Shown: positions 55,663 through 64,000 of the stretch, one piece after another
Layout: every line of letters starts with the position of its first letter
Position numbering within the stretch: position 1 is the stretch's first letter
Assembly: GCA_945859605.1 (NCBI GenBank)
Contig: OX243817.1
Span: 20,187,718-20,251,717 of the forward strand
From: Lumbricus rubellus
Lineage: Eukaryota > Annelida > Clitellata > Crassiclitellata > Lumbricidae
DNA length: 64,000 bases
Direction: 5' to 3'
Made by a program: the position numbers and the translations under genes
The notes under the pieces: model-generated
The model's database searches: none
What the model was told of the DNA's origin: nothing
What the model saw: the letters and a program-made list of their open reading frames with translations, nothing else

Positions 55663-56023
55663 GGCAATTGAGCAAGAACAACATACTGGATAAATAATAA
55701 CTTGGTTTTGCTTTTATGTGTAGTATCATCATTTTTCTGGTTTCATCACACTTAACAAAGCAACAGAGTTTATTTAGTTAGAATGTTTTGACTTGCAACT
55801 TTTAAGTGCAAAAATGTACCATCTAGAATGAATTGACACTTATATCAATGATGTGTTAACAAGTAATATTGATCAGACTATTTCATCTTGTTTTACTGAG
55901 GTTTTATGCATAATATTCAACTGTTGATTGTAGTCAGTAATAAAATGACGATTTGCAATTTGGTATTGAAACTGCTTTTTGGATTCCTGAAAATAATGGT
56001 TTTCAGAGTTGGAACTTTTTGCT

Positions 56024-56619
56024 CTAAGTAGACGATTAGAGGTATCTTTTATGTTTCTTTAGTTATTGAATGCACCTTGTCCGTTGATTACACCATTCCA
56101 TGTTATTGGCACAATAAAGCTCTGAATGCACACGACACGTTAAATACAGCAGTGTCCGCGCTGTAGTCAGGAGCGCCTCTGAGTAGAGAGCTTGAAGGGG
56201 CGCTATAACAAGTACGCATACAAACAAACAAACAAATGTTAAACGTCTAATATTATTGGTGAAACGTACTCTTAAGTCTAGTATTTATAAATAATCGTGT
56301 TGCTAACAACTATAATGCAGTTGTGCAGCAAGCATAAATAATGATGAAGACAAAAGTTCAATTTAACAGCTTCAAAAATGTAAGTATGTCTTGGACTCGA
56401 CTCGGGCTTGAGACTTACTGGACTTGGACTCGACCCAGACTCGTCAAAACTCAAAAGCCTGAGACATTACATCCCTTTTGATTACAATGTCTTCTTTTAG
56501 AAATGCATAATGTATGAGTAAAACTTGTTTAAATGCAAGTGATTAATCAGCTTAAGTCGAGTATATATTATAATGTTCTATAGATGCATTTATCTTTCAA
56601 CAAATGTATACATAAATGT
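56024..56619. other. Noncoding stretch between element C and hAT fragment
   Basis: No gene. Contains short TTGGACTCGAC-type direct repeats at about 56390-56450 and (ACAA)n near 56222. Confidence 0.45.
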
Positions 56620-56656
56620 ACCTTTGTGACCTCAAGTAACTTGAGGTCACAAAGGT
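56620..56656. repeat. Perfect 18 bp palindrome
   Basis: ACCTTTGTGACCTCAAGT followed by one base and its exact inverse. It lies immediately before the first hAT-like codons. It marks the left junction of the hAT fragment and could be a foldback formed at a break. Confidence 0.9.
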
Positions 56657-56663
56657 AAGTGTA

Positions 56664-57932
56664 ATGAGTGGTGTAAATAAGGGTGTGCAGCAGTTGGTTC
56701 GGCAATCAGCTCCGCTGGCCATATATGTCCATTGCTATGCACACAAATTAAATTTAATTTTAGTTGATGCATGTAAATCTGTTTCAGAAGCTAGGGATTT
56801 TTTTGCATTACTTGAAAGATTTTATGTTTTTACTTCAAGTTCTCTGATGCACAAGAAATGGGTTGAAGCACAGAGTGAGTTATATCCTGGAGAACCGATA
56901 AGGCAGCTCCAGCGACTCAGTGACACTAGATGGGCATGTCGTGTAGTTTCTTGCCGTAACATTCGTGATCGTCTAGATGCATTGGTATATATGCTAGAGG
57001 ATGTTGCTGGAGGGCGAAACGCTGAAAGGGCGGTTGAAGCTAGAGGCTTGTTGTTGTTGTTAGATTTTAAATTTGTGTTGTTTTTGCACTTATTTTGCGA
57101 TATTTTGGGCAAGATACATATTGTATCAAATCAACTGCAGTCTTCAAGTGCTGACTTATCTGCAGCTGCAGACCTAGTTAAAAATTTAATTAGTTCTTTC
57201 AAGGAGAATAGAGAAGAGACAGGTACATTTATAAGCACTCTGTTCTTCAAAGCAGAAGAGCAATGTAGGAATTGTAACATTGAACCAGTATTAGCCAAAC
57301 AGCGTGTTCGTAAAATGCCTAGGCGCTTTGATTGTTCTGCTGTTGATGAAAGCGTGGGGCATCGTTCTGAAGTGGACACACAGACTGCATTTAGGCAACA
57401 TATCTACTATCCGGTTATTGATTGCATCATTTCTGAATTGGCAAGACGATTTTCTGACCATTCTCTTACTGTTATGATTGGCATTCAGGCGTTAACTCCA
57501 AAACACAAGTCTTTTCTAAATTACGATTGCATTGAGTCATTTGCTCACCTGTACAAAAGTGATATTGAAGATCTAGGCCACGAGATTCCTCAAGTAGGGC
57601 GTTTGTTGCAGCGTTCGGGTACATGCACAACCAATATGTCCACAACGGTAGACCTGGCTTGTTTTTTAGAACCATATAAACTTTCTTTTCATGAATTGTA
57701 TAGACTTTTGAACATAGCTATTGTTTTACCAGTGACATCGGCAGCATGTGAACGTAGCTTTTCTACTCTGAAATTAATTAAAACATATCTGCGAAGTACC
57801 ATGTCTGATGTTCGGTTAAGTAGTTTAGCAATGCTGTCAATTGAATCTGTTCGTGCAGAATCAATTAATATGGATGCTTTTGTGGACGAGTTTGATTCGA
57901 GGCACAACAATCGTAAACTTGCTCTTCATTAA
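56664..57932 (+). CDS. hAT transposase, C-terminal two thirds
   Basis: This 422-residue frame begins inside the RNase-H-like core. MSGVNKGVQ and YVHCYAHKLNL match the conserved hAT segment containing a catalytic aspartate region and the C/H motif. TRWACR follows, then a long helical insert, and the C-terminal dimerisation block LLNIAIVLPVTSAACERSFSTLK. The closest type is the ZMYM1-like hAT group. The N-terminal BED/TTF finger and first catalytic D are missing, so the first ATG is not the native start. The body is free of stops. Confidence 0.85.
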   Translation: MSGVNKGVQQLVRQSAPLAIYVHCYAHKLNLILVDACKSVSEARDFFALLERFYVFTSSSLMHKKWVEAQSELYPGEPIRQLQRLSDTRWACRVVSCRNIRDRLDALVYMLEDVAGGRNAERAVEARGLLLLLDFKFVLFLHLFCDILGKIHIVSNQLQSSSADLSAAADLVKNLISSFKENREETGTFISTLFFKAEEQCRNCNIEPVLAKQRVRKMPRRFDCSAVDESVGHRSEVDTQTAFRQHIYYPVIDCIISELARRFSDHSLTVMIGIQALTPKHKSFLNYDCIESFAHLYKSDIEDLGHEIPQVGRLLQRSGTCTTNMSTTVDLACFLEPYKLSFHELYRLLNIAIVLPVTSAACERSFSTLKLIKTYLRSTMSDVRLSSLAMLSIESVRAESINMDAFVDEFDSRHNNRKLALH

Positions 57933-58171
57933 CTGTATGTACATGTATTGTGTCTAATTGATGTTTGAATTGTAAATTAAGTTATTCTGTTTTCAAAATT
58001 GATATTTATGTGTATAGCTTAAGGTTGTCACTACCGTCGCTACGAAAGATAACTTTTCAGTGCCCTTCTGTGTGGATTCATGTATGTTGTGCAATAGGTT
58101 TTTATAGGCCAGGCTTTAAGCTGACCCCCCATAACGTCCCTTTGCCCCCCCCATTTCCCCCCCTGTTGGAA

Positions 58172-58190
58172 AAACCTAGAGCCGCCACTG
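58172..58190 (+). mobile_element. hAT 3' terminal inverted repeat
   Basis: CCTAGAGCCGCCACTG ends in the inverse of CAGTGGCGG, the common hAT terminus, 240 bp after the transposase stop. The matching left TIR was not found upstream, consistent with 5' truncation. Confidence 0.65.
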
Positions 58191-58368
58191 CTCAAGTTTG
58201 TATCATAATTGGATGCAGCCCTGTAATTAATAAATCCTATACTTAGCTTAACAAACAGGTGCACCGTTTATAACAATAAACTATAAACTGTTAACTTGGG
58301 CGTTGAATATTAATAGAATAATTGTTTAGGGCCTACCACTAATTAGAAGTGTGTTTTATGTGCTGTAG

Positions 58369-58461
58369 ACTGATGCCACATCTGTGACTGAATATTCAAC
58401 TGAACCTCTCAATCTGGACTCTGAATCACAGCCCGGCAATGATGAAATGCCAGAAATACCG
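58369..58461 (+). CDS. DDE_4-type transposase, small internal exon
   Basis: An open 31-codon stretch bounded by TGCTGTAG| and |GTAAG splice signals, both phase 0. It is acidic (TSVTEYSTEPLNLDSESQPG). The next acceptor (GCATTTCAG|) at 58977 joins in phase to the following exon. Confidence 0.55.
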
Positions 58462-58977
58462 GTAAGAAAATTAGTACCAATCAATTAAGATAACCATGCT
58501 TGTGATAAACATATACTGGATTACTAAATGAGTGTGTCATATAAATAGCGTAATAGAATTTAAACCGTTATACCAAAATTATTGCAGTAATTAATTTACT
58601 AGTGTATTATTACAGTTAAAGACTGTCTCATGACAAGTTTGTTTAACAACAGTGATGATCAGTTTACATGACATTGTAGCAACTGCTTATAACAAACTAT
58701 TCTTCTACCTCTCCTGTAAGCTATGTTCAGACATTCACAACAGCTATTTCAAGTGCATCTTTAAATTTTGTTTTGAAAACTGAGTTTTCCATCAATATAT
58801 TGATTGCATAAAAACACAGTAAGTAAACAACAAAAAACTTTTAACATAAAACATCTTGCACGGCAATGCACGTGACATAAGCTTTGCTCCAGATAACTCG
58901 CTATTCAGTACTGTCAAATCCGTAAATGTCAACAGTTCATGCATTCATAAACAAATACATCATTTTTTGCATTTCAG

Positions 58978-60059
58978 CTCATCGATAAAGTGAATCATGA
59001 TCATGACTACATAGAAACGAAGCGAGGCGGTCGAGTTGCTGAAGTCATCGATCAAATGCAAGCAGCATGTCCTGAGATCAGTGACTTTTTGAGCGACTAT
59101 AAACAGGCCAAAATTTCTTCAGACCTCTTGAATTCTATGGAAGGTAAAGGGCAGCTGTTGTCTCTTAGGGCTGTTATGGACACACCTGATATGTTTCGGT
59201 ACTACACCGGCCTGCCAAGCTACGACGTTTTTATTGCACTTTATCGATATCTTGAGCCTTTGGCGACTAACATGCAGTATGTGTCGTGTACGGGTAAAAA
59301 ACATAACTCGATGCGTTTTTGCGTGCGTTTTCACGTGCTTTATCTCTTGAAGAGGAGTTTTTTGTTACTCTGGTGCGTCTTCGTCTTGGCCTACCATCTA
59401 AAGACCTTGCAAGACGGGTTGGCATTGCCGAGAGTACCTTGTCTGTAATTTTTAATACATGGGTTATTCTGTTATCTAAAGAACTCGAACAGATATGTTG
59501 CATGCCTTCAAAGGAACAAAACAGTTTGAAGCAGGCAGACTGCTTTCAAAACTTCGACAACGTTCGTATAGTCCTTGATTGCACGGAGGTTTTTAGTCAA
59601 ACCCCAGGTTCATTGTCTGCTCACAGACACATGCATTCCAACTACAAGCACCACAGCACTGTAAAGTTTTTAGTTGGGATGAGTCCTAGTGGTGCTATTA
59701 TTTACATATCAAGTATGTGGGGAGGTCGTGCTAGTGACAAGAAAATAACTTCTGAATCAGAGCAATTACTTATGTCATTGAAGCCTGGTGATAAAGTAAT
59801 GGTGGATCGGGGTTTTACAATAGCGAGAGAATTACCCGATGGTGTGACGCTGTTGATACCACCTTTCAAAAATCGCACTACTGGTCAGTTCAGCAAAGAA
59901 GAGCTAGAATATTCAGAGAAAATATCAGTTGCTGCTGCAAAAGACAGTGCTTTCAAAAGATCGACGAAGGAGTTAAACGCGGGTTATTTGAGAACTTTTA
60001 TCAGATTGGTTCCTATGACAAGCAGAATCTTTAGCCTATCTCTCCGGACTGATGTCTAG
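58978..60059 (+). pseudogene. DDE_4-type transposase (ISL2EU-like) core exon
   Basis: Starts after GCATTTCAG. The N-terminal part has FRYYTGLPSYDVF, which precedes the core in THAP-linked DDE_4 transposases. After a frameshift near 59325 it reads LRLGLPSKDLARRVGIAEST (an HTH), then VRIVLDCTEVF (first D), SNYKHHSTVKFLVG, WGGRASDKKIT and KVMVDRGF (second D). The usual third acid (VERAI-type) is not recognisable; the tail is diverged. Together with the THAP ORF at 51836 it probably formed one gene, now split by element C and the hAT fragment. Confidence 0.75.
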
Positions 60060-60300
60060 CGTTTCAACTCGGCGCATCAGCACAATCGACGGGCTATGTG
60101 GCACTATGTGCTGAAAGTAAGAGATAAAGAGACTGTTGTTTGTCGAACGTTTTTCACGCTGTTTTTCACATTGGAGTTAAACGAACATTCTTTTTGCAAA
60201 AAAACCCGTATGGTTAATGGCAAATCATTTCATCTTCTGCGAAACAAAAATCTTAGTCAAGATTTGTTTGAAAACATGCCGTGTGAGGTCATGAAGAGAG
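60060..60300 (+). other. Unassigned coding-like remnant
   Basis: A frame from 60096 contains WHYVLKVRDKETVVCRTFF and a TL..N segment. This faintly resembles the V-C-K-x-x-F-L-x-T-L block of the element A/B/C proteins. The similarity is too short to call. It ends at the pogo-like TIR. Confidence 0.25.
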
Positions 60301-60302
60301 TA

Positions 60303-61545
60303 GGGGAGGGGTGCATAAGACGCCCAGGGTTGCTAAGATGCCCACCCTCCCTATTTACGTATCGTGACGTTTATTTCGGGTTTTTCCCAGTGTATGCTAT
60401 AAATAGCACAAAGCGAATGTTGCCGCTGTTGGAAATATTTCAAAAGCTTACTTGTGTCAAATTCAGCGATAAATTTGAGTTTTACGTGTTGTTGATGTAA
60501 GACAAGCTCTTCAAATCGCAAGGTATTGCACAAATTTTCTACCATGCCGCCGGTTTAACTGATTTATGTGAAGAACTACAGATATTTCGCTGTAAGAAGA
60601 GCGCCTAATATATTATCTACACAAAGCGTACGCTTCTTTGATGATAATAATTATTTTTAGCACAGCTAAAGCTATTGTCACTCTTATGAGTCAAATACGC
60701 CCATGGGCGTCTTAAGATTGAGCTAAAATCTATTGTCCCTTATAGTTCAAAGACGACCATGGGCGTCTTAAGACCTAGCTTGATTTTCGGCATTAGTGTT
60801 TTGGGGCGTAATTCTGAATAAATATTTTTGGTAATGCCTCAAAGCCTAAATATTATACTTCAAATAAGCCTTGCATAGCTGTTTTGAAGTAGAAATGTGT
60901 CTTCACGGCTTGGTAAATTTCTCTTATATTAAATCCCTATTGTCATAAATGCATCCTCTGCTTCATATTGTATTGAACTCAATTAATTAATATCCACATT
61001 TTGCCAGATACTTAACCTTAAAAGATACAAAGCCCTTATCAATATTATGCTGTTTACAGCCTGTACGAACTTCTGTGTGTTAGAATGGTCTAACATCGCA
61101 AAACAGCAAGGGGATGTTATGGAGTTGACATGTTGCAAGAGACAATAACAAAAGTACAGGCAGGAGAATTGAGCAAGAAGAAGGCTGAGAGTTTGTATGG
61201 AATACCAAGAAGGACACTATCAACACACATGAAGGGAGAAGTGAAGAAAATAGGGAACTTAGGTCGGTTTGAGTGTGGCCTTGGACCTAACTTTGAGCAG
61301 GCATTAGTGGATCATGCGCTCCAGTTACAGCAAATGTTGTTTGGTCCAGTACAGTTGATTTAAGAAAACTGGCTTTTGAATTGGCAGAGAAACAGAAATT
61401 GCATCATCGCTTCAAAAATGAGACTGCTGGTAAGACATGGTTGAAAGGCTTTCTCCGGCGCCATCCTGAGTTGGTAATACGCGCTCCAGAGCCTACGAGC
61501 CTTGCGAGAGCTGTTGGTTTTAACAAACCAAATGTGAATAATGAT
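60303..61545 (+). mobile_element. Second pogo-like element, left part
   Basis: Starts GGGGAGGGGTGCATAAGACG after TA (60301-60302), a relative of the 25843 TIR (GGGGAGAGCGGGGCATAA). The internal words CCATGGGCGTCTTAAG at about 60701 and 60760 echo the end. A transposase N terminus lies at 61130-61545. The right end was not found; a SINE-like fragment follows at 61545. Confidence 0.6.
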
Positions 61546-61548
61546 TGA
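61130..61548 (+). pseudogene. pogo-like transposase N-terminal DNA-binding region
   Basis: Psq-type HTH (VQAGELSKKKAESLYGIPRR) followed by the start of a CENP-B-type second HTH (GPNFEQALVDHALQLQQMLF). After a frameshift near 61350 come LRKLAFELAEK, WLKGFLRRHPEL and TSLARAVGFNKPNV. This is the canonical order of pogo/Tigger transposases up to the linker before the DDE domain, which is missing. Confidence 0.82.
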
Positions 61549-61605
61549 TTGATTGGGTTTAACGGCACTTCAGCACAGAATTGGCTATTTCGTGCCTTAA
61601 CATGA
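61545..61605. repeat. SINE-like fragment
   Basis: GATTGATTGATTGGGTTTAA then CGGCACTTCAGCACAG. From memory this resembles a dispersed repeat common in molluscs. It abuts the broken pogo-like element. Confidence 0.35.
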
Positions 61606-62122
61606 TTATTGATTATACATCATTATTTTATGCTAAAAACGTTTGGAGGTTAATAAATAGGATAAAACTTATAACTACAGCATTCTAGACATGATATAAG
61701 TAAAATTAATAAATAAGGTTAAAATATATTCAAGATTATATGCTGCTTGCAATAAACAGGCTACGAGTCAGTTTGATTCAGGATTTCTTCCGTGAACCGC
61801 AGTGAACTGTCGGTGGTGATATAAGACGGCGAGGGAGAGGTCACCCGTTTCAATATTATTCCAAGGCTAACAAAATGAAATCGGTAACATTTTATACCCG
61901 TGGCAAGTTTAAGGTACTGCAAAATAACTCAATTATTCTGAGCTTACATAGTGTTATACGCTGCCATTTTGGTTGGTGTTTTGTGTGCTGAGACCTTAAT
62001 TTGCGGGGCGAAAATGTGGCCGCTTGTTTCCAGACATTGAAAAATCTTCGCACAGTCTCCCTTGGCCTCCCAAGTATAGCATCCTTTAGGGACGGACGAG
62101 TCATTGAGTCATCGAAAAACAC
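61606..62122. other. AT-rich noncoding stretch
   Basis: No gene or repeat recognised. Confidence 0.4.
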
Positions 62123-62506
62123 TTGGCTGTATGTGCCTGCGGGCGCGACGTTTTAGCGTTAGATGTCAGTGGAAGGGTAGGATTGGGGGAGGCACGAGGT
62201 TTTACAGCCGTTATGAGTTGCAATATACGGCCGGCTCTGGAGTCGAAGGAAAATATAGGCATTGCAACTGGAGGCGCATCAGATTATTCAGATGTGGAGG
62301 AATCACTGAAAGCTGCTTCCAGTGGAAAGATAAGCGGAAATGGACATCTAGTACTAGGCCTAGGAAAACCATCAGGTCATCCAAAACGCTGCCGAACTGG
62401 AAGCGCATCAGATTATTCAGATGTGGAGGAATCACTTAAAGCTGCTTCCGGTGGAAAGATAAGCAGGCCCAGATGTGGGGGATTCGACCAGAGACATGGG
62501 AATTGA
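62123..62506 (+). other. Short ORF with an internal 100 bp-scale direct repeat
   Basis: The block containing GGAAGCGCATCAGATTATTC through GCTGCTTCC..GTGGAAAGATAAGC occurs twice (about 62270-62336 and 62400-62465). In one frame it encodes ASDYSDVEESLKAAS twice. Function unknown; it may be a variable linker of a transposase such as the pogo-like one upstream. Confidence 0.35.
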
Positions 62507-63413
62507 AAAGAGTGGAAATCTACCATCCTTTGCTTGAACTATTTAACTCAGATTGGTGGTATGTCTGTTGGTGAGAACACAAGAATATTGGCAGGTCTCA
62601 TGACTACAGATCTTGCGAAGCAATTGACGTTGCATGGCAGTTCCATAAAATATGCATTCAAGGATATGCATTTGAATGCCATTCTTGTCGGTAAGAGATC
62701 GGCTTGATTTCCAACAACAGAATGGTATTATTAGCATTTGATAAAACACTACCGGTACTGTACAATATGGGTATTTAAGATGTGTATATAATATTGATCT
62801 GCATTATTATTTATTTTTCTATTTCTTTGGTTGCCTTTTTGCAATTCAGAGAAGTAAGGTTTGTTGAGGACATATCTACTACATGGGTTAAATAATGTCA
62901 AACAGGAATACATAATCACAATTATGATTGATTGTACGCTATATTTCAGTGCAAAATATAAAGCTATGTAGGATCATTTTCGACCATAGGTCTATGTTGG
63001 GATAATTCGATTTTCAAAATGTCTCCAACTTAACTTGAGATCTCGCATCTATTTTGGCTTGTTTGGTTTTTGAACTCAAATTTATTGTGAAGTCGAATTT
63101 CGTAAATTGTTGACCCATCTTGAATTTTTCTTCTTCATTCAAATCTCTAGGACCGAAAAACGAATATAACTTTCAATTTATTGGCAGTTAGGCCTACATA
63201 TCACTGCTGCACCATTTCAATAAAAAGGATCCACTGCACCTATCCTTCAATCTTATCTTTCTTTCAGAATAAGTGGGGTTATATACATTCTTACTAATGT
63301 TTATACCAGCAGAGCAGTAAATTTTATTTCGCCAACAGTACTTAAGATTTGTTATACTGTAACTATACCATTACATATTCTATATCTTATTTTTATTCCA
63401 TTTTATATCTTTA
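62507..63413. other. Noncoding stretch
   Basis: AT-rich, no ORF or recognisable repeat. Confidence 0.4.
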
Positions 63414-64000
63414 TTTAAGTTTCCGGGTGACTAGACGTGTGAGACAAGGTTGTCCACTGCGCTTCTCTACGTCCTCTGCATTGAGCCACTAGCTGAAACC
63501 ATAAGAAAAGACGATGATTCAAACTGTCTGGTGCCAAAGAGGAGATATACGCAATATCGCAATACGCTGACGACACAAACATCATCGTCACATCAGAGCG
63601 ATCCATCGAGACGACTTTGATGTGGTTCGACATCTATGGAAAAGCATCAGGAGCCAGGATTGACCTTGGCAAGTGTGCAGGGCTCTGGCTTGGTCCATGG
63701 AAAAGCAGAAGAGATTCTCCCTTCGGTTCCAAGTGGACAACCAGCGCAGAGATATATGGCGCCTTCTTCTGCGAGAGCGCAGAACAGAAAAACGCTGATG
63801 CTATGCTTGCAAGAATTACACAGACTGCAAACCTACACAGAAGAATACAACTCACGTTGTCCGCCAAGGCGACAGTCGTGAACACAGCCATCTGCTCGCA
63901 GCTATGATACGTACCACGTGATTCCATCAAAGACACAGAGAAGGTCGTCTTCAAGTTCATTTGGAACAATGGAAAAGGGCTAGTGACTCGGAAAACCATC
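63414..64000 (+). pseudogene. Tx1-like LINE ORF2 fragment (RT), plus strand
   Basis: Starts abruptly within the RT at VTRRVRQGCPL, then in shifted frames shows LYVLCIEPLAE, YADDTNIIVTSE, YGKASGARI, GLWLGPWKSRRDSPFG and VVFKFIWNNG. The same order and many identical words occur in the ORF2 at 7074-10538, so it is a relative of the U2-inserted LINE in the opposite orientation. Several frame breaks near 63455-63560 and a stop at 63905 make it dead. The element continues past the window end. No U2 sequence is seen at its left edge. Confidence 0.85.

Larger units (their letters stand above)
52276..56023 (+). mobile_element. DNA transposon of the same family (element C)
   Basis: The left end AGCAAAAATGTTCTAACTCT and the right end (inverse AGCAAAAAGTTCCAACTC) form an imperfect TIR; the first bases match the AGCAA start of element A. 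Variants of GCAAAAATGTTCC recur at about 52354, 52441-52485 (inverted), 52519-52550 (inverted) and 55808. Flanks (TAAA / CTAA) do not give a clean duplication. It encodes the protein at 53138-55662. Confidence 0.62.

Noticed and set aside
60096..60290. Possible fourth member of the element A/B/C transposase family
   Set aside because: The resemblance is limited to a VC..FF..TL block of about 20 residues; no core motifs follow.

Overview
This is nuclear DNA of an animal, probably a marine invertebrate. Animal-type 5S rRNA and U2 snRNA genes are present. No convincing single-copy host protein gene is seen; almost everything else is transposable elements or their relics, many nested inside one another. 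A mollusc-like origin is only a weak guess, from a GATTGATTGGGTTTAAC-type repeat near 61545, frequent AGGCCTA words, and physical linkage of 5S and U2 genes.

Region 1 (1-16360) is two copies of a repeated unit carrying two 5S rRNA genes (plus strand) and one U2 snRNA gene (minus strand). In copy 1 the U2 gene is split at its branch-point-recognition segment by a stack of three site-specific LINEs. The youngest-looking is full length (6370-11781, minus) with a zinc-knuckle ORF1 and an endonuclease-RT ORF2, resembling the Tx1 clade. Copy 1 also carries 2.8 kb of a C-rich interspersed repeat inside a (TA)n tract that is empty in copy 2. In copy 2 the U2 3' portion is followed at the identical site by a decayed LINE, itself broken by two hAT-type MITEs and another LINE tail.

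Region 2 (16356-40800) is a Ty3/gypsy landscape. One integrase tail is followed by a second gypsy element with gag, protease, RT, RNase H, D,D35E integrase and a chromodomain, broken by three large insertions. These are a TIR element (20355-24823) holding a MITE, a pogo-like element with TA flanks (25843-27676), and a TTAA-flanked element (28548-38700). The last holds a 5.5 kb element encoding a PIN/XPG-like nuclease protein (29121-34587), which holds a hAT MITE (29386-29626).

Region 3 (40800-60060) has an unrecognised 262-residue ORF, gag-like nonautonomous retroelement pieces, and two more members of the TTAA element's transposase family (44396-51800 and about 52276-56023). It also has a THAP-domain ORF, a hAT transposase fragment and a DDE_4-type (ISL2EU-like) transposase with spliced-looking exons.

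Region 4 (60300-64000) has the 5' part of a second pogo-like element, a SINE-like fragment and a plus-strand piece of a LINE related to the U2-inserted one.

The most unusual content is a three-member family of large putative RNase-H-fold transposases (35526-38001, 45741-50709, 53138-55662). They share a core, but each has a different in-frame minisatellite at its N terminus. Family names were assigned by eye from motifs and memory; no database search was run.
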